Source of the DNA: Burkholderiales bacterium
Lineage (GTDB): Bacteria > Pseudomonadota > Gammaproteobacteria > Burkholderiales > Burkholderiaceae_C
Direction: 5' to 3'
Assembly: GCA_016213325.1 (NCBI GenBank)
Contig: JACRAY010000011.1
Span: forward strand, 124,001-188,000
DNA length: 64,000 nucleotides
In this document: positions 35,097 to 43,094 of the stretch, piece by piece
Layout of the letters: each line of letters begins with the position of its first letter
Numbering within the stretch: the stretch's first letter is position 1
Program-made: the position numbers and the translations under genes
Notes under the pieces: generated by a model
The model's input: the letters and a program-made list of their open reading frames with translations, nothing else
Told to the model about the DNA's origin: nothing
The model's database searches: none

Positions 35097-37303
35097 GCCG
35101 GCGCCAGCGTCACCGCGACGCCGCCCAGCACGGCGTTGCCGGACAGCGGGTCCCTGCGCGAGTCGTCGAGCAGCGCATTGAGGTTGGCGCCCGGCCGCTG
35201 GCTCGCCAGCGACAACTGCGACCCGGGCCGGTCGTGCCCCCAGCCGTGCGGCAGGCTCACCACGCCCGGCATCATCTCGTCGCTCACCTGCACGCGCGCG
35301 TTGACCTCGCCGTGTGCACTGGCGATGCGCGCTATGACGCCGTCGGCCAGCCCCAGCCGCGAGGCATCGGCAGGGTTCACCAGCGCCGTGCAGCGCTCCG
35401 GCCCCTTGGCCAGCAGCGGCAGGTTGTGCATCCAGCTGTTGTTGGAGCGCACCTCGCGGCGGCCGATGATCACCATGGGCGGCTCGCCCCGCGCCAGGTC
35501 CGCCGCAGGCCGCTTCAGGTCGTCCAGCAGCGACGGCGGCGCGAGTTCGACCTTGCCGCTCGCCGTGCGCAACAGCGCGGGCAGGCGCGGCAAGAGTTCT
35601 CCCAGGTCCACGCCGCCTTGGGCGGCCTGCACCTTGGCGAGGTTCAGGCCATCGGGCTTGCGGCCGAACTGGTCGCCGTACGGGCCCATGCGCAGGCCCA
35701 CGTCCAGCAGCCGCATCGGGCCCTTCAGGTGCGAAGTGGCCGAGATCACGGCTGCTGCATGCTTGCCGAACTGCTTGGCTGCATCGGCGGCGAACTGTTC
35801 GTCGTCGAGCGCCGTGGCGTCCACGACAGCGCCCTTGCCTTCGACGATGGCCTGCAGTTTCAGCAGGGTCTGCCACTCCTTCATCACGCTGCCGGCGACA
35901 GGGAACACCGCCGCGCTCACGCGTGCCTGGTTGCGCCACGACAACTGGCTGAACGCCACGTCGTAGTGGTCGTCTTCCAGCGGCGACGGCGCCGGCAGGA
36001 TCACGTCGGCATGGCGTGTGGTCTCGTTGACGTAGATGTCCATGCTGACCATGAAGTCGAGCTGGTCGAGCGCCCTGGCAATGCGCGGCCCGTTGGGTGA
36101 CGACAGCACGGGGTTGCTGGCCACGGTGATCATGGCGCGCACCTGCCCGGCACCGGGCGTCTCCATCTCCTCGGCCATGCAGGTCATCGGGATCTCGCCG
36201 AACACTTCCGGCTCGCCGCTGACCCGGCTGCGATGCCGGCCGAAGCTCACGCCGCGCCCGCGCCCCGGTTCGCCCGTCGTGTTGGCCGCGAAGGCCGGCG
36301 CCATCGGGAACATCGATCCACCGGGCTCGTCCATGTTGCCCGTGAGCACGTTGATCACGTCGATGAGCCAGGTGGCCAGCGTGCCGTACTCCTGCGTGCA
36401 GGTGCCGATGCGGCCGTACACCGCGGCACTGGGCGCGGCAGCCACTTCACGTGCCAGTCGGCGAATGGTCGCTGCGTCCATGCCGCAGCGCGCGGCCACG
36501 GCTTCGGGCGCAAAGCCGCGTACGGCCGCCTGCACGTCGTCGATGCCGTTCACCAGCGGCGCGATGCGGCCCGCATCGGCCAGCCCTTCGTCGAACAGCG
36601 TGTGCACCATGCCGCCCAGCAGGAAGACGTCGGCGCCGGGCCGGATGAAGTGGTGCTCGTCGGCCAGCGCCGCCGTTTCGGTGCGGCGCGGGTCGACCAC
36701 CACCAGCTTGCCGCCGCGCGCGCGCAACGCCTTGGCCTTGCCGCGGAAGTCCGGCACCGTCCACATGCTGCCGTTGCTGGCCATCGGGTTGGCGCCCAGC
36801 ACCAGCAGGTAACCGGTGCGCGGCAGGTCGGGCACGGGCACGTTGAACAGGTGGCCGAACAGCAGGCCGCTGGCCACGTGCCGCGGCATCTGGTCGAGCG
36901 TGGAGGCGCTGAAGATGTTGCGCGTACCCAATGCCCGGCGCAGCCTGGGCCCGTAGAGCAGCAGGCCCATCTTGTGCGCACCGGGGTTTCCGAGCGACAA
37001 CCCGAGGGCGTCGCGGCCATGCGCCGAAAGGATAGGCACCAGGCGCTCTTCGATCAACGCGAAAGCCTCGTCCCACGTGGCCGGCACGAAGCGGCCGTCG
37101 CGCTTGATGAGCGGCGTGCGCACGCGGTCGGGGTCTTCATGCAGGTCTTTCAGGGCCACGCCCTTCGGGCAGATGTAGCCAGCGCTGAAAACGTCGGCCT
37201 CGTGGCCGCGGATGGCGACGACCTTGTCGCCCGCCACTTTCAGCTCCAGCCCGCAGCACGCCTCGCACAGGGGGCAGATACGGTGGTGGATGGTTTCGGT
37301 CAT
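35093..37303 (-). CDS. Molybdopterin-dependent oxidoreductase (formate dehydrogenase-like)
   Basis: A 736-residue MopB-family enzyme. The N-terminal [4Fe-4S] motif is CPLCEACC (Cys-x2-Cys-x3-Cys), followed by a fourth Cys in GYICPKG. Next come the MGD-binding segments (GLSLGNPGAHKMG, GANPMASNGS, GIARALDQLD-like) and a C-terminal molybdopterin domain ending NALLDDSRRDP. There is no Tat-type twin-arginine start, so it is cytoplasmic. It is usually annotated as a formate dehydrogenase or nitrate reductase relative; the substrate is unproved. ATG 37303 follows AGGAG. Its stop overlaps the ferredoxin stop by four bases. Confidence 0.8.
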   Translation of the reverse strand: MTETIHHRICPLCEACCGLELKVAGDKVVAIRGHEADVFSAGYICPKGVALKDLHEDPDRVRTPLIKRDGRFVPATWDEAFALIEERLVPILSAHGRDALGLSLGNPGAHKMGLLLYGPRLRRALGTRNIFSASTLDQMPRHVASGLLFGHLFNVPVPDLPRTGYLLVLGANPMASNGSMWTVPDFRGKAKALRARGGKLVVVDPRRTETAALADEHHFIRPGADVFLLGGMVHTLFDEGLADAGRIAPLVNGIDDVQAAVRGFAPEAVAARCGMDAATIRRLAREVAAAPSAAVYGRIGTCTQEYGTLATWLIDVINVLTGNMDEPGGSMFPMAPAFAANTTGEPGRGRGVSFGRHRSRVSGEPEVFGEIPMTCMAEEMETPGAGQVRAMITVASNPVLSSPNGPRIARALDQLDFMVSMDIYVNETTRHADVILPAPSPLEDDHYDVAFSQLSWRNQARVSAAVFPVAGSVMKEWQTLLKLQAIVEGKGAVVDATALDDEQFAADAAKQFGKHAAAVISATSHLKGPMRLLDVGLRMGPYGDQFGRKPDGLNLAKVQAAQGGVDLGELLPRLPALLRTASGKVELAPPSLLDDLKRPAADLARGEPPMVIIGRREVRSNNSWMHNLPLLAKGPERCTALVNPADASRLGLADGVIARIASAHGEVNARVQVSDEMMPGVVSLPHGWGHDRPGSQLSLASQRPGANLNALLDDSRRDPLSGNAVLGGVAVTLAPA

Positions 37304-37371
37304 GGATCGCTCCTGCGGTACCTCGCATGCTGACGCTTCACCGCAAGGCGCGCGATCACAATAGCGACACC

Positions 37372-37578
37372 ATGGCCGACTTCGACGCATTCCCCATCAC
37401 GCAGAAGTGGACTCCGCAGCACCCCGACCGCCTGCAGCTGTATTCGCTGACCACGCCCAACGGCGTGAAGGTGTCGATCATGCTGGAAGACCGTTTCACC
37501 AACATGCGGCGCGTCCTGCAGGCCTTCTTGGAGCGCCCTGCGGTCATCCTCGGGCTCGACATCCCGAAACGTCCGTGA
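37372..37578 (+). pseudogene. Internally deleted glutathione S-transferase
   Basis: A 68-residue frame made of two GST pieces: the first 35 residues (FPITQKWTPQHPDRLQLYSL, PNGVKVSIMLE) are the YghU/GstB-type N-terminus, and from about residue 38 (FTNMRRVLQAFLERPAVILG, LDIPKRP) it is the extreme C-terminus. The middle, about 170 codons including the glutathione-binding and dimer regions, is missing, though the frame stays open. The product cannot be an active GST. Its own ribosome binding site is weak. Confidence 0.75.
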
Positions 37579-37830
37579 GTTTTCTCGCGGCGCCGGAGGC
37601 GCGCGCTGCGCACTTCTGCACGGGACTGCACCGGCCGTCCGTGATGTCCTACACAGCCGAGCGGCAGCGCGGGGCTAGCATGGACTTCAACAGAGCGGCG
37701 AGGCCGGCGGAGTCACGACCGGTTACTTGCGGTTGCCGTTGGAATGCACGTTGGACCGCCCCACAGGGTAGAAGGGTCCATGCAGCCCGACAGCCCGCCA
37801 CCCACATCCGCCGCTCGGGGAGCAGGAACC

Positions 37831-38118
37831 ATGCGCTACAGCCGAGCCGAACACGTCAAGATCCTTGCCCTGCAACAGGAAGTTGCGCGGGCCGAGGGGG
37901 ATTACCAGCGCCTGCGCGCAGCCTATCTCGAGGTGGCCCGCACCGAGCCGGGCCATGAAGTAGCGCTGGCCATGATTGGCGCGGACATGGACCGCGCGCA
38001 TGCGCGGCTGCAGGCGCTGATCGGGCTGCCGCGGCTGCCGTTCACGCACGAGCCCAGTGCGGTGGTGCGCCGCGAGGCCGAGCGCCTGGCCGAACAGGAC
38101 CCACGCGACAACCACTGA
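37831..38118 (+). CDS. Small helical protein of unknown function
   Basis: A 95-residue, highly charged, probably all-helical protein (MRYSRAEHVKILALQQEVAR, then RLRAAYLEVARTEPGHEVAL and a VVRREAERLAEQD end). There are no Cys, membrane or signal segments. ATG 37831 is chosen (GGAGCAGGAACC upstream); an in-frame ATG at 37780 would add 17 Pro/Ser-rich residues. It leads a train of very small ORFs on the same strand. The 252 bases between 37579 and 37830 hold nothing else I can support. Confidence 0.5.
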   Translation: MRYSRAEHVKILALQQEVARAEGDYQRLRAAYLEVARTEPGHEVALAMIGADMDRAHARLQALIGLPRLPFTHEPSAVVRREAERLAEQDPRDNH

Positions 38119-38211
38119 CGCGGCCTTGGGCCGCGGACGACATGCGAAAGGCATGCGCTCCGAGCCGGCACGGCCACGCCTGTGGCCACCATCGCTGCAA
38201 AGGAGATCGCG

Positions 38212-38385
38212 ATGATTCCCTACGACATCGATCCCAGCCTGCACGGGTCGCAGCCCGAGCCGGACCAGCTAGGCGACGGTTTTTCGCCGCCGGTTGACCC
38301 GCATCACGGACATCCCGACGAGCAGGCTTGTGAACCGGTCGATCCGCCGGTAGAACAGGCACTGGGCGACAAGAGCCCGTTTTGA
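38212..38385 (+). CDS. Mini-ORF 1, His/Pro/acid-rich
   Basis: 57 residues, MIPYDIDPSLHGSQPEPDQL followed by a Pro/His/Asp/Glu-rich disordered tail and one Cys. AAGGAG sits at the ideal distance from the ATG at 38212. It is unrecognised. It is the first of four small frames packed into 640 bases. Confidence 0.55.
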   Translation: MIPYDIDPSLHGSQPEPDQLGDGFSPPVDPHHGHPDEQACEPVDPPVEQALGDKSPF

Positions 38386-38405
38386 CCTTTCAAACGCAAA
38401 GTGCC

Positions 38406-38558
38406 ATGGCCACGCATCCCGTAGAACCCGAGCCGGCAACGCCGGACACCGAACCGTCGGCGCCGAACACCACGCACCTGCCGGTGGAGCCCGAGTTCAG
38501 CCCGGCGCTGCCGCCTGCCGAACCCGAAGATCCGGGCGTGAAGCCGCCCAAGCCCTGA
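38406..38558 (+). CDS. Mini-ORF 2, Pro/Glu/Thr-rich
   Basis: 50 residues, MATHPVEPEPATPDTEPSAP and on, with about a third Pro and many Glu. It begins 21 bases after mini-ORF 1. The ribosome binding site is weak. It would be fully disordered, with no recognised domain. It is below the size usually annotated. Confidence 0.4.
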   Translation: MATHPVEPEPATPDTEPSAPNTTHLPVEPEFSPALPPAEPEDPGVKPPKP

Positions 38559-38569
38559 AAGGTCCAGTC

Positions 38570-38692
38570 ATGTCCTATCCGTACGAGCCCGCCAACGTCA
38601 CGCCGCCTACGCCCAACCTGGACCGCGAGGAGCCCGAGATGTGGCTGGAGGAAGACATCCCGAGCGACGACGAAGAGACGGGGATGGAATGA
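38570..38692 (+). CDS. Mini-ORF 3, acidic
   Basis: 40 residues, MSYPYEPANVTPPTPNLDRE then a very acidic tail (EEPEMWLEEDIPSDDEE, GME). AAGG lies before the ATG at 38570. Its stop overlaps the next start (ATGA at 38689), which supports real translation. Confidence 0.45.
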   Translation: MSYPYEPANVTPPTPNLDREEPEMWLEEDIPSDDEETGME

Positions 38693-38850
38693 ACACCACG
38701 GGTCACGCGACCACGCCCTCACCGGCACCGACGGAGCCGCCGAAACCGGCCAACCCCGAGCCGAAGTCCAAGTCGACGCCGCCCGACCCCGAAAAGGGCC
38801 ACGTCCCGGACCCCGAGCAGGGCAAGTCGGAACACCCGCGCCAGCGTTAA
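38689..38850 (+). CDS. Mini-ORF 4, Pro/Lys-rich
   Basis: 53 residues, MNTTGHATTPSPAPTEPPKP followed by Lys/Pro/Asp/Glu pairs and an Arg end. It is coupled to mini-ORF 3 by an ATGA overlap. Its last four bases overlap the stop of the convergent MmcB-like gene. There is no recognised domain. Confidence 0.45.
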   Translation: MNTTGHATTPSPAPTEPPKPANPEPKSKSTPPDPEKGHVPDPEQGKSEHPRQR

Positions 38851-39584
38851 TCGCGGCCCAGCATCCCCTGGGCATCCTCGTCGACGTCACCGACCGGCGT
38901 AGCCTTGGCCAGCGCCACCCACACACCGAAAGGCAGTGCGGCACGCGCCGCACGGCGCGCCGGGCGCGCGACCGCCAGCCGTGACTGCTGCATCACCATG
39001 ACGCCGCATTCGGGCGGGATCTCTTCGGGCTCGGCGATCGGCTTGCCGCGCGCATCGCAACCCAGCACGTACCAGCATTCGCCCAGGTCCAGGTAGGCGC
39101 CGCGCTTGGCACCGTTGCGCAGGTCGCCCAGCAGGTCGGCCCGGCGCACCTTCACTTCGTGCACGATGGGCTCGACGTACGCTTCCACCGAGGTGTGGCG
39201 GATCGAGAAGACATCCGGCTTCGCGATGCACCAGCGCAGCGGCTTGGCCGCGTCGCCGGTGGGCACCTGCGCGCGCAGGCTGAGCCCGCGCCACGCGAGC
39301 CGGCCCGCGCGGCACATCTCCAGTGCCACCTGGGCTACCAGCGCCTCGTGTGCGGAGAGCGCGGCGCGGTTGCTCGCCAGCGTGGCCGCGATCCAGCGCA
39401 CGCCCGAGTCGGTCACGCGCAGGGTCACGTGGCCCGCAGCGGAGTGCACGCGTTCGAGCATGCCGGCGGCCAGCAGGTCGATCTCCAGCGCGTCCTGGCA
39501 GGGCCAGCCGGCCGAGCGGTAGATCTCGCGCAGGCGCCGGGCGTGCGGCTTGCCCAGCGGCGGTAAGGCGGGTTGCGTGTCCAC
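38847..39584 (-). CDS. MmcB-like PD-(D/E)xK family protein
   Basis: A 245-residue protein. The N-terminal part (residues 10-75) looks like a winged helix, and the C-terminal part carries a PD-(D/E)xK-type core: KPDVFSIRHTSV, then the strand VHEVKVRRADLLGD with Glu and Lys, and YLDLGECWYVLG. This resembles MmcB/DUF2034 proteins linked to DNA repair, a moderate-confidence assignment. GTG 39584 is chosen because the frame further upstream runs into the divergent gene and looks noncoding. Any nuclease activity is unproved. Confidence 0.55.
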   Translation of the reverse strand: MDTQPALPPLGKPHARRLREIYRSAGWPCQDALEIDLLAAGMLERVHSAAGHVTLRVTDSGVRWIAATLASNRAALSAHEALVAQVALEMCRAGRLAWRGLSLRAQVPTGDAAKPLRWCIAKPDVFSIRHTSVEAYVEPIVHEVKVRRADLLGDLRNGAKRGAYLDLGECWYVLGCDARGKPIAEPEEIPPECGVMVMQQSRLAVARPARRAARAALPFGVWVALAKATPVGDVDEDAQGMLGRD

Positions 39585-39677
39585 GGGACTGCCAGTGTAG
39601 CGACCGTAGGCACCTTCCCACTCGGGGTTGCGCCCCGCGCCTATCGAGCCCGCTGAGTGGGCGCCCACAATACCGGC

Positions 39678-39986
39678 ATGGTTGAGAAACCCATCTATGG
39701 CATTACCGCCGTGCGCTACGCAGGCCACCAGATCGTCGAGGCGATGATGGGCCTGGTCGACAGTACGCTCGCCCACTGGGACCTGTCGCCCACCCCGGCA
39801 CGGCTGGTCGAGGTGGTCGACCGGCTGGTGGAAGGCGACACCGTCATCACGATGTTCCCCGATGAGCACGGCGAGCTGCATCCCGGCCCGCGCGTGAAGG
39901 TCGACGTGCTGCCCGAAGGTACCGAGACGCTGGCACTGGCGGAAGAAGCGCCGGGGATGCGGCTGGGGGACCTGCCAAGGTTCTGA
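39678..39986 (+). CDS. Conserved small protein of unknown function
   Basis: A 102-residue soluble protein with a possible KOW-like or DUF-type strand set (MVEKPIYGITAVRYAGHQIV, then WDLSPTPARLVEVVDRLVEG and GPRVKVDVLPEG). I do not recognise the family with certainty. It is divergent from the MmcB-like gene, with 93 bases between starts. Its stop codon touches palindrome copy 3. Confidence 0.55.
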   Translation: MVEKPIYGITAVRYAGHQIVEAMMGLVDSTLAHWDLSPTPARLVEVVDRLVEGDTVITMFPDEHGELHPGPRVKVDVLPEGTETLALAEEAPGMRLGDLPRF

Positions 39987-40005
39987 GCTGGGGTTGCACC
40001 CCAGC
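39987..40005. repeat. Dispersed palindrome, copy 3 (GCTGGGGT-TGC-ACCCCAGC)
   Basis: It has eight-base arms and loop TGC identical to copy 1, begins at the base after a stop codon, and is flanked by CTAC on the right. It also lies at the 3' end of the convergent small basic gene, so it separates two converging units. Confidence 0.8.
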
Positions 40006-40170
40006 CTACAAGTCCTTGAGTTGCCGCTTCAAGGCCATCTTCGACTGATGGCGCTCGCTCGACTTCGACTTGCGGTGCGAGCCAGCCTTGCGCTGCGCGG
40101 CCGCGGCCACCAGCGGGTTGCGCGGCTTCGGCGGCGTCACGTGCAGCTTCATCTTGCGCGCTGAAGTCAT
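40006..40170 (-). CDS. Small basic protein
   Basis: 54 residues, Lys/Arg/His-rich (PPKPRNPLVAAAAQRKAGSH, KSKSSERHQSKMALKRQL), so it may bind nucleic acid. It starts inside the EamA gene stop (ATGA at 40167-40170) and so is the coupled last gene of the repair operon. The function is unknown. Confidence 0.55.
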   Translation of the reverse strand: MTSARKMKLHVTPPKPRNPLVAAAAQRKAGSHRKSKSSERHQSKMALKRQLKDL

Positions 40171-41063
40171 GCTTGCGTCCTGAGCGAGGGCACCTTGACG
40201 AGGCCCGTGGCGAGCGAAGTCCCCATGATGATCACGGCGCCCCAGCCCAGCATCCAGGCGGTGACGGGTTCGCCGAGGAACAGCGTGCCGTAGATCACCG
40301 CGAACACCGGCACCAGGAAGGTCACTGCCACCGCCTTCGCGGGCCCTGCCTGTTCGATCAGCCGGAAGTACAGGATGTAGGCGACGCCGGTGCACAGGAC
40401 ACCCAATACGATGACGCTGCCCCATGCCTGCAGGCTGGGCATCTGCGCCGGCCAGGAGAGCAGGGCAGGTAATGCGAGTCCCGCCGTGGCGCCCACCTGG
40501 CTGCCCGTGGCGGCTACCATCGGCGGGATGCCCACGAGGTACTTCTTCGCGGCGTTGGCTGCGAAGCCGTAGCAGATCGACGCGAGCAGGCACGCCAGCA
40601 CCGCCCACACGCCGCTGGCAACGGTGGCATCGGGCCTGATGCTGGCCTTGTCCCAGGCCAGCATGGCCATGCCGAAGAAGCCCACTACCAGCCCCAGCAT
40701 GCGCGAGCCGGTCGGGCGGTCGTGCAGCCAGCCCCAGGCGATGAGCGCGCCGAACAGCGGCACCGTGGCATTGAGGATCGCCGACAGCCCCGTGGTAATC
40801 GACAGCAGCGCGAACGAGAACAGGGCGAAGGGCACACCGGAATTCAGCAGCCCGATCAGCGTCACCGTCTTCCAGTGCTTGCGGAAGTCGTCGCCGAAAC
40901 CGCGCCACACCATCAGCGGCAGCAGGAACAGCATGGCCACGGCCACTCGCACGGCAGCCGTCGGCAGCGCGCCGAACTCGACCACGCCGATGCGCATGAA
41001 GAGGAAGGACGCGCCCCAGATGGCAGCCAGCAGCAGGAAGTCGGTGACCGATGCGAGGTTCAT
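40167..41063 (-). CDS. EamA-family (DMT) transporter
   Basis: A 298-residue protein with ten predicted helices and the internal duplication of EamA permeases (AIWGASFLFMRIGVVEFGAL in repeat 1; PVFAVIYGTLFLGEPVTAWM in repeat 2). Family members export amino acids or other small metabolites; the substrate here is unknown. It is coupled by ATGA to ogt upstream and to the small basic gene downstream, so it belongs to the alkylation-repair unit by arrangement only. Confidence 0.88.
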   Translation of the reverse strand: MNLASVTDFLLLAAIWGASFLFMRIGVVEFGALPTAAVRVAVAMLFLLPLMVWRGFGDDFRKHWKTVTLIGLLNSGVPFALFSFALLSITTGLSAILNATVPLFGALIAWGWLHDRPTGSRMLGLVVGFFGMAMLAWDKASIRPDATVASGVWAVLACLLASICYGFAANAAKKYLVGIPPMVAATGSQVGATAGLALPALLSWPAQMPSLQAWGSVIVLGVLCTGVAYILYFRLIEQAGPAKAVAVTFLVPVFAVIYGTLFLGEPVTAWMLGWGAVIIMGTSLATGLVKVPSLRTQA

Positions 41064-41545
41064 GGCCCGCCGAGTATGCCCTCGAGCTTGAGCAATGCGC
41101 TCTTGCGTTCCAGCCCGCCCGCATACCCCGTGAGGTCACCCCTTGACCCGAGCACGCGGTGGCAGGGCACCACGATGCTCAGCGGGTTGCGGCCCACCGC
41201 CGCACCCACCGCCCGCGGCGCATCACGGCCGATGCTGCGCCCGAGTGCGGCGTAGCTCGTCGTCTGGCCGCGCGGGATGGCGAGCAATGCGCGCCACACC
41301 GACTGCTGGAACTCGGTGCCCGCCTGCAGGTCGAGCGGCAGGTCGAAGTCGACGCGTTCGCCCTTGAAATATTCCGTGAGTTGTTGCACGGCTTTCACGA
41401 GCAAGGGGTCCTGCGGGTCCTCGCGCCAGCCGCGTGTGTCGGGGCCATGGGCCTGGCCCTCGAACCAGATGCCGGCGATGCCCATTTCGGTGGCGGCCAA
41501 CAGCATGGTGCCGAGGGGACTCTCGTACTTCAGGTGTTTCATCAT
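41060..41545 (-). CDS. ogt: Methylated-DNA--protein-cysteine methyltransferase
   Basis: A 161-residue suicide enzyme that removes O6-alkyl groups from guanine. The active site is VVPCHRVLGS, preceded by the helix-turn-helix and RGQTTSYAALGRSIG. The start is taken at the ATGATG pair (41545/41542), overlapping the alkA-like stop. It follows the Ada/AlkA fusion, so the pair covers base and phosphate alkylation damage. Confidence 0.93.
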   Translation of the reverse strand: MMKHLKYESPLGTMLLAATEMGIAGIWFEGQAHGPDTRGWREDPQDPLLVKAVQQLTEYFKGERVDFDLPLDLQAGTEFQQSVWRALLAIPRGQTTSYAALGRSIGRDAPRAVGAAVGRNPLSIVVPCHRVLGSRGDLTGYAGGLERKSALLKLEGILGGP

Positions 41546-43020
41546 GTTGCTCCATACCAGGCGCGGATGACCGCATAGCTGCGCCACGGCTTCCAGGCCA
41601 GCGACGCGGCTTCGGCTTCGCGCGCAGGGTTGCGTTGGTCCTGCACGCGCAGCGCTTTCTGCAAGGCGATGTCGCCGGCCGGGAAGGCGTCGGGCCAGCG
41701 CAGGGCGCGCATCGCGATGTAGTGTGCCGTCCAGTCGCCGATGCCGGGCAGCTCCTTCAGCGCGGCCATCGTGGCCTCGATGTCGGCTCCCGCGTGCAGC
41801 TGCAGGCGGCCTTCGTGCACGGCCTGCGCGATGGCGACGATGGCCGCCTGCCGTTGCCGCACGATGCCGAGCTGGCCCAGCGCGTCGCCACCGGCACTGG
41901 CCAGCACGGCCGGTGCGGGAAAGAGGCGCTGCAGGCCGGGCAGCGGCGTTTCGATGGCAACGCCGAAGCGGTCCACGAGGCGCTGCGCCAGCGTGCGGGC
42001 AGCCGCCACCGTGACCTGCTGGCCGAGCACGGCGCGCACTGCCAGCTCGTAGCCGCTCGGCGCACCGGGCACGCGCAGCCCATCACCGTTGGGGAACGGT
42101 TCGTGCAGCACGGCGTTGATCGCCTGCGGGTCGGCGTCGAGGTCGAACATCGCGCGCACGCGCCGGATCACCTGCGGCAGGACCGTTCGCAGACCGTCGC
42201 TCACTTCGACGGCCAGCAGGTGGCGTTCTTCATCGAAGCGCGCCGTGACCCAGCCAGCGTGCTGCACACCCGCCGACTCGATGCCGAGCGTGCGCGACAG
42301 TTCGCTGCGTTCGGGCGACACGGTCTCCACGCCCTTCATCGCGCGCGTGGCGAAGAATCCGAGCATGGAGGCCACGTCATACGGCGGGCGGTAACCCAGC
42401 CGCACCTGCAGGCCGTGCCCGCCCTGCCCGCCTTCACGCCGCAACTGCGTCGGGTTCAGGCCGTAGTGCTCGACGAAAGCTGCGTTGAAGCGCCGCACGC
42501 TGGCATAGCCGCTGATCAGGGCCACCTGCGTGATGGGCAGGTCGGTATCGGCCAGCAGCTGCTTGGCCGTCAGCAGCCGCCGGGTCTGCAGGTATTGCAG
42601 CGGCGACACGCCCAGCTGCGCCTCGAACAGGCGGCGCAGGTGGCGGTCGCTCACGCCCAGCCGGCCGGCCAGCGACTCCACCGTCGCGGGCTCGCTCGTC
42701 CACGCTTCGGGCTCGTCGAGCAGGCGCACGGCCTGCTGCGCCAGGATCGCGCCCGCGTCCTGTATCGACCAGGCCATCGACTGCGGCGCCAGCTCGGGCC
42801 GGCAGCGCAGGCACGGCCTGAAGCCCGCGCTTTCGGCCTGCGCCGCATGGCCGAAGAAGCGGCAGTTTTCGCGCTTGGGCGTGCGCACCCGGCAGACCGG
42901 ACGGCAGTAGATGCCGGTGGTTGTCACACCCGTGAAGAACCGGCCGTCGAAGCGCGCGTCGCGCGCTTTCAGGGCGAGGTAGCAGGCATCGGGCTGCAGG
43001 TGGGGTTCATGGACGGGCAT
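41542..43020 (-). CDS. alkA: Ada-type regulator fused to DNA-3-methyladenine glycosylase II
   Basis: A 492-residue fusion. Residues 10-80 are the Ada zinc domain with GIYCRPVCRVRTPKRENC and FRPCLRCRP, where a Cys takes the methyl group from phosphotriesters (Cys39 is the likely acceptor). Residues about 90-190 are an AraC helix-turn-helix (SVRRFNAAFVEHYGLNPTQL). Residues 200-490 are AlkA with the HhH-GPD motif LPGIGDWTAHYIAMRAL and a catalytic Asp in FPAGD. The protein should sense methylation, activate its own operon and excise 3-methyladenine. It heads a four-gene ATGA-linked unit. Confidence 0.92.
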   Translation of the reverse strand: MPVHEPHLQPDACYLALKARDARFDGRFFTGVTTTGIYCRPVCRVRTPKRENCRFFGHAAQAESAGFRPCLRCRPELAPQSMAWSIQDAGAILAQQAVRLLDEPEAWTSEPATVESLAGRLGVSDRHLRRLFEAQLGVSPLQYLQTRRLLTAKQLLADTDLPITQVALISGYASVRRFNAAFVEHYGLNPTQLRREGGQGGHGLQVRLGYRPPYDVASMLGFFATRAMKGVETVSPERSELSRTLGIESAGVQHAGWVTARFDEERHLLAVEVSDGLRTVLPQVIRRVRAMFDLDADPQAINAVLHEPFPNGDGLRVPGAPSGYELAVRAVLGQQVTVAAARTLAQRLVDRFGVAIETPLPGLQRLFPAPAVLASAGGDALGQLGIVRQRQAAIVAIAQAVHEGRLQLHAGADIEATMAALKELPGIGDWTAHYIAMRALRWPDAFPAGDIALQKALRVQDQRNPAREAEAASLAWKPWRSYAVIRAWYGAT

Positions 43021-43094
43021 GCAGTCATCCTACCCATTCGCCGGGGGTAGACTGGCCGTTTTCGGACATGTCCCTTCACGCCTACAATTTTTCG

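Noticed and set aside
35093..37303. Naming the molybdoenzyme as formate dehydrogenase fdhF
   Set aside because: The active-site Cys/Sec could not be placed with certainty and no formate-related partner genes are nearby.
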